This document shows positions 58,657 to 64,000 of a stretch of 64,000 nucleotides of DNA, piece after piece; position 1 is the stretch's first letter; every line of letters starts with the position of its first letter. Made by a program: the position numbers and the translations under genes. Source of the stretch: Mycobacteroides franklinii (lineage in GTDB: Bacteria; Actinomycetota; Actinomycetes; Mycobacteriales; Mycobacteriaceae); contig NZ_MAFQ01000020.1 in assembly GCF_002013895.1 (NCBI RefSeq), positions 1 to 64,000 of the forward strand, read 5' to 3'. Under the pieces are notes generated by a model. It searched no databases, was not told the origin of the DNA, and worked only from the letters and a program-made list of their open reading frames with translations.

Positions 58657-58983
58657 ATGGAAACGCTGGTTCATCGCGATGCCCTGACGCGGTTCGGCTG
58701 CGCACTGTCGGACCCGACCCGTGTGGCGATCTTGTTGAGTCTGCGATCACGGCCGGGGTACCCCTCCGAGCTCGCCGACGAGCTTGCGGTGTCTCGCCAG
58801 ATCACCTCGAATCACCTCGCCTGTCTTCGCGGTTGCGGCTTGGTGGTAGCCGTTCCGGAGGGGCGGCGGACGCGCTACGAGCTGGCCGACGAGCGGATTG
58901 GCCGGGCCTTGGATGATTTGGTCGGCTTGGTGCTGATGGTGGATCCGTCGTGCTGCCCGGTGAGCGATGAGGGGTGCTGCTGA
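58657..58983 (+). CDS. CmtR-like ArsR/SmtB metal sensor (Cd/Pb type)
   Basis: Repressor of 108 residues, very like M. tuberculosis CmtR. The recognition helix region S-R-Q-I-T-S-N-H-L-A-C-L-R-G-C-G contains the two cysteines (CxxxC) that with a C-terminal cysteine bind Cd(II) or Pb(II) in CmtR; here the tail offers S-C-C-P-V and G-C-C, two cysteine pairs instead of one cysteine. Overlaps the transporter gene by one base (TGATG), so the pair is one operon under the inverted repeat. Confidence 0.92.
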   Translation: METLVHRDALTRFGCALSDPTRVAILLSLRSRPGYPSELADELAVSRQITSNHLACLRGCGLVVAVPEGRRTRYELADERIGRALDDLVGLVLMVDPSCCPVSDEGCC

Positions 58984-59651
58984 TGGTGCTCGCGCCAGAG
59001 CGGCGAGAGGTGCTCAGCCGCAGGGTTCGTTTGTTTGTCGCGGCGACCATCACCTACAACGTGGTCGAGGCCGTCGTTGCCCTCAGTGAGGGTGCCCGCG
59101 TCTCGTCGACGGCGCTCATCGGCTTCGGCCTGGATTCAGTTATCGAGGTGTCTTCGGCTGCGGCGGTGGCGTGGCAATTCAGCGCAAGGGATCCGGAGGC
59201 CAGGGAGAAGACAGCGCTTCGGGTGATCGCGTTCTCGTTTTTTGCCTTGGCCGCGTACGTCACGGTCGAGTCGATCCGCTCCCTTGCCGGTTTTGGTGAG
59301 GCCAGGCATTCAACCATCGGAATCATCCTGGCGGCGGTGAGTCTCGCGATCATGCCGGCACTGTCCTGGGCGCAGCGGCGAGCGGGCCGGGAGTTGGGAT
59401 CGGCCTCGGCTGTGGCCGACTCCAAGCAGACGCTGCTGTGCACGTATCTGTCGGCGGTGCTGCTGGTGGGCCTGCTGGTCAACACTCTGTTCGGGTGGTC
59501 CTGGGCGGACCCGATCGCGGCCTTGGTCATCGCGGTTATTGCGGTACGCGAAGGCGTGAACGCCTGGAAGGGTGAATCATGCTGTGCGCCAGTGCTTGGC
59601 GTGGAATCCGTGGAGGCCGGCGACGACCAGTGCGGCTGCTGCGAGCGCTAG
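58983..59651 (+). CDS. CDF-like cation exporter with Cys-rich tail
   Basis: Membrane protein of 222 residues with six predicted helices, related to cation diffusion facilitators but lacking their C-terminal cytoplasmic domain. F-G-L-D-S-V-I-E in helix 2 and V-A-D-S-K-Q-T in helix 5 contain the acidic residues that replace the HxxxD motifs of classical CDFs. The C-terminus has cysteine pairs (E-S-C-C-A-P and C-G-C-C-E-R), which suits a thiophilic metal such as Cd or Pb and mirrors the cysteines of its sensor. ATG 58983 overlaps the sensor's stop. Confidence 0.87.
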   Translation: MVLAPERREVLSRRVRLFVAATITYNVVEAVVALSEGARVSSTALIGFGLDSVIEVSSAAAVAWQFSARDPEAREKTALRVIAFSFFALAAYVTVESIRSLAGFGEARHSTIGIILAAVSLAIMPALSWAQRRAGRELGSASAVADSKQTLLCTYLSAVLLVGLLVNTLFGWSWADPIAALVIAVIAVREGVNAWKGESCCAPVLGVESVEAGDDQCGCCER

Positions 59652-59671
59652 ACGCCACCGTGGTCTATTAT

Positions 59672-59695
59672 CTACGTATCAATGCAGATACGTAG
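59672..59695. promoter_or_regulatory. Palindromic operator of the second ArsR/CDF operon
   Basis: CTACGTATC-AATGCA-GATACGTAG has perfect 9-bp arms and a 6-bp spacer. It contains the upstream in-frame ATG at 59682, which argues that translation begins at 59709 instead. Confidence 0.85.
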
Positions 59696-59708
59696 AGGAG
59701 CGTCCGCG

Positions 59709-60086
59709 ATGGGACAGGCGGATAGGTCGCCGCTGGGCGACGAACAGGCCGGGTTGGTGGTCGAGGTGTTCCGAATGCTGGCCGATGCCACCCGTGTTCG
59801 GGTGTTGTGGGCGCTCACCGGCGGTGAACTGTCGGTCAATGAGCTGGCCGATCTGGTCGGCAAGCCGGCGTCTTCGGTGTCACAGCACTTGGCCAAGTTG
59901 CGAATGGCGCGGCTGGTGCGGACACGCCGTGACGGCACCACCGTCTACTACAGCCTGGAGAACGAGCACGTCGAGCAGCTGGTGACCGATGCGGTGTACA
60001 ACGCCGAGCATGCGGGCCCGGGGATCCCGGCGCATCATCGCTCGGAGGCAACGCTGCGACCCATGAAAGGTATTGGTGCACAATGA
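59709..60086 (+). CDS. ArsR/SmtB-family sensor (Zn/Ni/Co type)
   Basis: Winged-helix repressor of 125 residues starting at ATG 59709, with AGGAG 10 bp upstream; the earlier ATG (59682) lies in the operator. Recognition helix S-S-V-S-Q-H-L-A-K-L-R, then a C-terminal helix with D-A-V-Y-N-A-E-H and P-A-H-H-R, the alpha5 ligand pattern of SmtB/CzrA/NmtR-type sensors for Zn, Co or Ni. No CxC or CxxxC site, unlike the preceding sensor. ATG of the downstream transporter overlaps its stop. Confidence 0.92.
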   Translation: MGQADRSPLGDEQAGLVVEVFRMLADATRVRVLWALTGGELSVNELADLVGKPASSVSQHLAKLRMARLVRTRRDGTTVYYSLENEHVEQLVTDAVYNAEHAGPGIPAHHRSEATLRPMKGIGAQ

Positions 60087-61093
60087 GTCACACGCGCAAC
60101 GCAGCCGTGCATCACGACCATGACCACGACCATCATGACCACGACCATCACCACGGGGCGGGGCTAAAGGGAATGCTCGCGGAGATCGTGTCCCCGCACA
60201 GCCATGACGCTGCCGATAGCATCGACGACGCGTTGAGCTCCAGTGCTGCGGGTACCCGTGCGGTGAAGATCAGTCTTGTGGCACTGCTGGTGACGGCCGC
60301 GTTTCAGGTGGCCATCGTGGTGGTTTCCGGATCGGTAGCGCTCGCAGCCGACACGATCCACAACTTCTCCGATGCGCTCACCGCGGTTCCACTCTGGATC
60401 GCCTTTGCCCTGGGAACACGCGCCGCGACAAGGCGATACACCTACGGATTCGGGCGTGCCGAGGACTTGGCGGGACTGTTCGTCGTATCGATGATCGCGC
60501 TATCGGCAGTGGTGGCGGGCTACGAGGCGGTGCTGCGTCTTGTTCATCCCGTGCAGATCAGCCAATTGGGCTGGGTGGCCGCGGCGGGCGTCGTTGGCTT
60601 CATCGGGAACGAACTTGTGGCCCTCTACCGGATCCGCGTGGGCCGCCAAATTGGCTCGGCTGCACTGATCGCCGACGGCCTTCACGCGCGGACAGACGGA
60701 TTCACTTCGCTGGCGGTGGTGCTAGGAGCGCGCGGTGTCGCACTGGGATATCCGTTGGCCGACCCCATCATCGGACTTGTGATCACCGTCGCGATTCTCG
60801 CGGTGCTTCGCACCGCGGTGCGCGATGTGTTCCGGCGGCTGATGGATGGGGTAGACCCGGCACTAGTGGACGCCGCCGAGGCGGCGTTGGCTGCGCAGCC
60901 GGGCGTGCGGGCGGTGCGCAGCGTGCGGTTGCGGTGGATCGGACATCGGCTTCATGCGGACGCCGAACTCGATATCGATCCGGAGGTGAGTCTCGTCGAC
61001 GCACATCGCATTGCTCATGTCGCCGAACACGAGCTCACTCACGCGGTTCCCAAGCTCGATACCGCTCTCATTCACGCATACCCGGGTCACTGA
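60083..61093 (+). CDS. CDF-family Zn/Co/Cd exporter (ZitB/CzcD-like)
   Basis: Cation diffusion facilitator of 336 residues. The N-terminus is His/Asp-rich (H-H-D-H-D-H-D-H-H-D-H-D-H-H-H), a metal-buffering segment, with S-P-H-S-H-D following. Six membrane helices; the transport-site motifs H-N-F-S-D (helix 2) and H-A-R-T-D (helix 5) are intact, giving the HxxxD pairs for Zn. A C-terminal cytoplasmic ferredoxin-like domain is present (R-L-R-W-I-G-H-R-L-H-A-D-A-E). Overlaps the ArsR stop by 4 bp; its own 3' end overlaps the convergent APC gene by 26 bp. Confidence 0.95.
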   Translation: MSHTRNAAVHHDHDHDHHDHDHHHGAGLKGMLAEIVSPHSHDAADSIDDALSSSAAGTRAVKISLVALLVTAAFQVAIVVVSGSVALAADTIHNFSDALTAVPLWIAFALGTRAATRRYTYGFGRAEDLAGLFVVSMIALSAVVAGYEAVLRLVHPVQISQLGWVAAAGVVGFIGNELVALYRIRVGRQIGSAALIADGLHARTDGFTSLAVVLGARGVALGYPLADPIIGLVITVAILAVLRTAVRDVFRRLMDGVDPALVDAAEAALAAQPGVRAVRSVRLRWIGHRLHADAELDIDPEVSLVDAHRIAHVAEHELTHAVPKLDTALIHAYPGH

Positions 61094-62327
61094 TACGACG
61101 CAGCGCATAGACGGCGATGCCCACGGCGAGTACCGCGACGCCGCTGAGCACCGACGACGGCGGCAAGGCAAGGGCAATCACCACGCACCCGATCAGGCCG
61201 AGCACCGGAACGATGCGCGGGGGGCGTCCCTCGGCAGGGGAGAGCGTCCACGCCGCCGCGTTGGCCACCGCGTAGTACACCAATACCGCGAAGGAGGAGA
61301 ATCCGATCGCTCCGCGCAGGTCCACGGTGGCCGTCAGTACCGAAACCACCAGACCGACAAGGAGTTCCGCGCGGTACGGCACTCCGTTCCGGGGGTGCAC
61401 TGCCGCCAGGGCGTGAGGCAGGTGGCGGTCACGGGCCATGGCGAAGGTGGTGCGTGACACCCCGAGGATGAGTGCCAGCAGCGAGCCCGTCGCGGCGACG
61501 ACGGCGCCGATCCGCACCACCGGTTCCATCCACCGCGCACCCACGGCGGCGACGGTATCGAGCAGCGGAGCCGCAGAGGCCGCCAGCCGGGACGGCCCCA
61601 GTGAGGTCAAGACCGCTACGGCCACCACGGCATACACGACCAGCGTGATGCCCAAGGCGATCGGGATGGCCCGGGGGATGGTGCGTGCGGGTTCGCGGAC
61701 TTCCTCACCCAAGGTCGCGATGCGGGCATACCCGGCGAAGGCGAAGAACAGCAGACCTGCGGCCTGCAGCACGCCGGTGAGGGAGGCGTCGGTGACATCG
61801 AGCGCCGCGGCATCGATACGGCCGGAGCCGAATACCGTGACGACAAGCGCGGCCAACACCGACAACACGATCGCCACGATCACACGCGTCAGCCACGCCG
61901 ACTTCTGAACTCCCGCATAGTTGATCGCGGTCAGCGCCACCACCGCCGCCACCGCGACGGCGTGCGCATGTGCCGGCCAGGCGTAGAAACCAACCGTCAA
62001 TGCCATGGCCGCGCAGGAGGCTGTCTTGCCGACCACGAACCCCCAACCGGCAAGGTATCCCCAGAAGTCGCCGAGACGTTTGCGGCCATAGACGTACGTA
62101 CCGCCGGAGGCTGGGTACACCGCGGCCAGTCGTGCCGACGATGTCGCATTGCAGTAGGCGATCACGGCGGCGACGCACAGGCCGATGAGCAGCGCCGAAC
62201 CGGCGGACTGAGCGGCCGGCGCCAGGGCGGCGAAGATGCCGGCGCCGATCATCGAGCCCAACCCGACCATGACGGCGTCGAAGGTACCCAGTTCTCGCCG
62301 CAGCGACCCGGGCTGATCGCTGCTCAT
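61068..62327 (-). CDS. APC-family amino acid permease
   Basis: Permease of 419 residues, ~12 membrane helices, with V-G-L-G-S-M-I-G-A-G-I-F in helix 1 and A-G-Y-A-R-I-A-T-L-G-E-E-V in helix 6, the substrate-site regions of the APC fold. ATG 62327 overlaps the stop of the YnfA-like gene, so an upstream in-frame start is not used. Substrate unknown; cationic or small neutral amino acids are typical. Confidence 0.88.
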   Translation of the reverse strand: MSSDQPGSLRRELGTFDAVMVGLGSMIGAGIFAALAPAAQSAGSALLIGLCVAAVIAYCNATSSARLAAVYPASGGTYVYGRKRLGDFWGYLAGWGFVVGKTASCAAMALTVGFYAWPAHAHAVAVAAVVALTAINYAGVQKSAWLTRVIVAIVLSVLAALVVTVFGSGRIDAAALDVTDASLTGVLQAAGLLFFAFAGYARIATLGEEVREPARTIPRAIPIALGITLVVYAVVAVAVLTSLGPSRLAASAAPLLDTVAAVGARWMEPVVRIGAVVAATGSLLALILGVSRTTFAMARDRHLPHALAAVHPRNGVPYRAELLVGLVVSVLTATVDLRGAIGFSSFAVLVYYAVANAAAWTLSPAEGRPPRIVPVLGLIGCVVIALALPPSSVLSGVAVLAVGIAVYALRRISDPGMRE

Positions 62328-62659
62328 GTCGCCCGGGGCATGTACATGATGACTCCGACGCCGGCCAGGCAGACCAGTGCACCGATGACATCCCACCGGT
62401 CCGGACGGAATCCGTCCAGCGCTATGCCCCAGAGCAGGGATCCGGCCACGAACACCCCGCCGTAGGCGGCCAAGATCCGACCGAAATGGGCGTCGGGCTG
62501 CAGAGTGGCGATGAATCCGTAAGCACCCAGCGCTAGGACACCGAGCCCCACCCAGGTCCAGCCGCGATGCTCGCGCACTCCCTGCCACACCAGCCAGGCG
62601 CCACCGATTTCCAGGACCGCGGCCGCGGCGAACAAGAGGATCGATTTTGCGACGAGCAT
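62324..62659 (-). CDS. UPF0060/YnfA-family small membrane protein
   Basis: 111 residues, four membrane helices. Conserved family segments: A-A-A-V-L-E-I-G-G-A-W-L-V-W at the start, A-Y-G-G-V-F-V-A-G-S-L-L-W in the third helix, and D-x-x-G-A in the last. YnfA proteins belong to the small multidrug resistance-related fold; the physiological role is unclear. Operon with the following APC permease by 4-bp overlap. Confidence 0.9.
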   Translation of the reverse strand: MLVAKSILLFAAAAVLEIGGAWLVWQGVREHRGWTWVGLGVLALGAYGFIATLQPDAHFGRILAAYGGVFVAGSLLWGIALDGFRPDRWDVIGALVCLAGVGVIMYMPRAT

Positions 62660-62739
62660 GCGCTGAGCCTAATCGCTCAGATCGGACCCGCCTGGGCTGC
62701 GCAGATCATAGGATCTCGGTACTTCGGGGGAGGAAAGTC

Positions 62740-63189
62740 ATGGGGATGTCATCAGCATCGGTTGTCACGGGTCTGTGGTTAGCGCTGTCGCAGCGGAACT
62801 GGGAGGCGGTCAAGACGTTTCTCGACGACGACTGCATCTACCTAGATATGCCCGTGGGACCCACCGCGGCCGCACGCGGACCGGAAAACATCGTCAAACG
62901 ACTGAAAGTCGGTTTGGAACCGTTGCAGCACTACGTCCATCACGACGGTCTGATCATCTCCAATGACGAAGACGTGATGTACGAGCATTCCGAGACGTGG
63001 ACCTGGAAAACCGGGGAAACCGCGCTGCTGCGTTTCGCTTCGGTGCTCAAGGTGGTCGACGGAAAGATCACGCTGTGGAAGGACTACTGGGACATGGGAG
63101 CGCTGACCAACTTCGCGCCGCCGTCCTGGATGGATAACCTCATGAACGCTGACATGAGCTGGATCTACGACGCGACCGGACAGGTCTGA
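62740..63189 (+). CDS. Limonene-1,2-epoxide hydrolase-like (SnoaL/NTF2 fold) protein
   Basis: 149 residues from ATG 62740, which has GGAGGAAAG about 7 bp upstream (an earlier in-frame start lacks one). A cone-shaped NTF2-like fold is suggested by L-A-L-S-Q-R-N-W, the Y-L-D-M-P strand and D-G-K-I-T-L-W-K-D-Y-W-D at the end. The last motif and L-L-R-F match the Arg and Asp positions of limonene epoxide hydrolases, such as mycobacterial EphG, so hydration of an epoxide is plausible. Length equals that of EphG-type enzymes (149). Convergent with the PPOX gene. Confidence 0.82.
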   Translation: MGMSSASVVTGLWLALSQRNWEAVKTFLDDDCIYLDMPVGPTAAARGPENIVKRLKVGLEPLQHYVHHDGLIISNDEDVMYEHSETWTWKTGETALLRFASVLKVVDGKITLWKDYWDMGALTNFAPPSWMDNLMNADMSWIYDATGQV

Positions 63190-63192
63190 GGC

Positions 63193-63624
63193 TCAGCCGA
63201 GCTTTTCGCCGTAGACCCGCTCGATCTTCAAGGCCATGAGGACGCGGCGGTCTGACACCATCACGGCGCGGTACTCCTGCCAGTCGGGATGTTCACCGGC
63301 CGCGCCACGGTAGTAGTCGACGAGCGCCTCGACCTCGGGGCTGTTCGGGTCGGTCCCGGGACCGGTCAGCGTGACGCTTCCCTCGGCGGTGGCCCAGGAC
63401 CGTCCGTCCGAGCTGGTGACTTCCAGCGCCGCTCGGGGGTCGCGGCGAAGATTCGCGGTCTTGGCACGCCCGTGCGTCATCGACACGTAGATGATGCTCT
63501 TGTCCTGGTCGTAGAACGGGGTGACGGGGGAGAGCTGCGGTAGTCCATCGGACTTGATGGTCGCCAGGACGCCGATGCGGCTGCCGGCGAGGAGCGCATG
63601 CGGATCGAATTGATCAGAGGCCAT
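63193..63624 (-). CDS. PPOX-class (probable F420-binding) oxidoreductase
   Basis: Split-barrel flavin/F420-type protein of 143 residues, of the pyridoxamine 5'-phosphate oxidase-like group common in mycobacteria. Family features: G-V-L-A-T-I-K-S-D-G-L-P-Q-L-S-P-V near the start and R-A-K-T-A-N-L-R-R-D-P-R after the second strand. ATG 63624 is chosen; GTG 63639 would add five residues. Substrate not inferable from sequence. Convergent with the preceding gene. Confidence 0.9.
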   Translation of the reverse strand: MASDQFDPHALLAGSRIGVLATIKSDGLPQLSPVTPFYDQDKSIIYVSMTHGRAKTANLRRDPRAALEVTSSDGRSWATAEGSVTLTGPGTDPNSPEVEALVDYYRGAAGEHPDWQEYRAVMVSDRRVLMALKIERVYGEKLG

Positions 63625-63737
63625 GTTTCGTCGAACCACGAGGTGCCGTCAGCTATTCCAACCCGTGGCATGCCAGAGCGTGGCAGTGTAGCGGGGAAGA
63701 CGCGCCGCACGTGTCGGCCACAGGGGGAAGATTAGGG

Positions 63738-64000
63738 ATGAAGGTTCACCATATCAATTGCGGGACAATGGCATTCGGGTTCGTGGATCACTGTCTTGTG
63801 GTGGAGACGCCCAGCTCCGGTCTGGTGCTGGTGGACACCGGATTCGGCCTGGACTGCATACGGAATCCCCGGCTACTGGGCTGGACCCGTCATATCGTCG
63901 GGCCGGTGTTGCGCGAGGAGGAAACGGCCGTAAGGCAGATCGAAGCGCTGGGCTACGACGCCACCGATGTACGACACATCCTGCTGACGCATTTGGACTA
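63738..64000 (+). CDS. Metallo-beta-lactamase-fold hydrolase (5' part, runs off right edge)
   Basis: At least 87 codons, starting ATG 63738 (M-K-V-H-H-I-N-C-G-T-M). L-V-L-V-D-T-G-F-G precedes I-L-L-T-H-L-D, which is the beginning of the HxHxDH metal motif (the first His is seen; the rest lies beyond the window). This start resembles lactonase-type members such as AiiA-like AHL lactonases, but most such genes have other substrates. Confidence 0.8.
   Translation, partial: MKVHHINCGTMAFGFVDHCLVVETPSSGLVLVDTGFGLDCIRNPRLLGWTRHIVGPVLREEETAVRQIEALGYDATDVRHILLTHLD

Noticed and set aside
1..64000. CRISPR array, tRNA or rRNA genes, riboswitches
   Set aside because: No regularly spaced repeats with unique spacers, no tRNA-like cloverleaf and no recognised riboswitch consensus were found by reading; a dedicated covariance-model scan could not be run.

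Overview
The window is high-GC actinobacterial DNA from a mycobacterium, most likely a rapid grower of the Mycobacteroides (abscessus/chelonae) type. The evidence is an ESX-3 type VII secretion operon with PE and PPE genes, mycobactin-type siderophore genes (salicylate synthase, salicyl-AMP ligase, NRPS, MbtG, MbtH), the IrtAB carboxymycobactin importer, IdeR-like boxes, F420-type enzymes, a 13E12/DUF222 HNH gene under a consensus mycobacterial LexA box, and frequent GTG starts with ATGA start/stop overlaps. Species is inferred from gene content; no search was possible.

Layout. 1-9017 (minus): eccA3-eccB3-eccC3-PE5-PPE4, running off the left edge. 9018-9412: control region with a duplicated eccA3 start region and two or three IdeR-like boxes. 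9413-12676: siderophore-interacting flavoprotein, a short SDR-like protein, and an FAD monooxygenase divergent from a LysR regulator. 12881-19599 (plus): a tight operon of GntR regulator, two-cluster ferredoxin, NitT/TauT-type ABC importer and an AprA-like flavoprotein fused to a HEAT-repeat tail; this is the strongest candidate for an uncharacterised pathway. 19699-28716: mbtI, mbtA (minus), a C-A-PCP-E NRPS, mbtG and mbtH, with IdeR-like boxes. 28713-30952: LLM oxidoreductase, MarR regulator and methyltransferase around a strong palindromic operator. 30949-35294 (minus): irtA-irtB behind an IdeR-like box. 35361-39947 (minus): ectA-ectB-ectC-ectD plus a ProP-like permease, a complete ectoine/hydroxyectoine unit. 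40173-42452 (minus): MerR regulator and FUSC exporter behind another IdeR-like box. 42552-46282: GntR-PCuAC-DyP peroxidase operon divergent from an MFS transporter.

46251-50647 is a block of about 4.3 kb bounded by 68-bp direct repeats. It carries an asparagine-permease-like gene and four small secreted proteins, three of which share a helical, cysteine-clamped layout. It abuts the SOS-box-controlled DUF222/HNH gene (50619-51965). 52230-58606: a lipid or xenobiotic catabolic cluster (FMO, alpha/beta hydrolase, FadD-like ligase on minus; TetR and a D-aminoacylase-type amidohydrolase on plus). 58657-61093: two metal-resistance modules, each an ArsR/SmtB sensor with a CDF-type exporter and its own palindrome. 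61068-64000: APC permease, YnfA-like protein, a limonene-epoxide-hydrolase/SnoaL-fold protein, a PPOX-fold protein and a truncated metallo-beta-lactamase-fold gene.

The left 35 kb works largely as one iron-starvation programme: ESX-3 secretion, salicylate activation and peptide assembly, IrtAB uptake and a SIP flavoprotein that could release iron. The remainder is accessory: osmoprotection, copper/peroxidase, metal efflux and catabolism. No tRNA, rRNA, CRISPR array or insertion-sequence transposase was seen.
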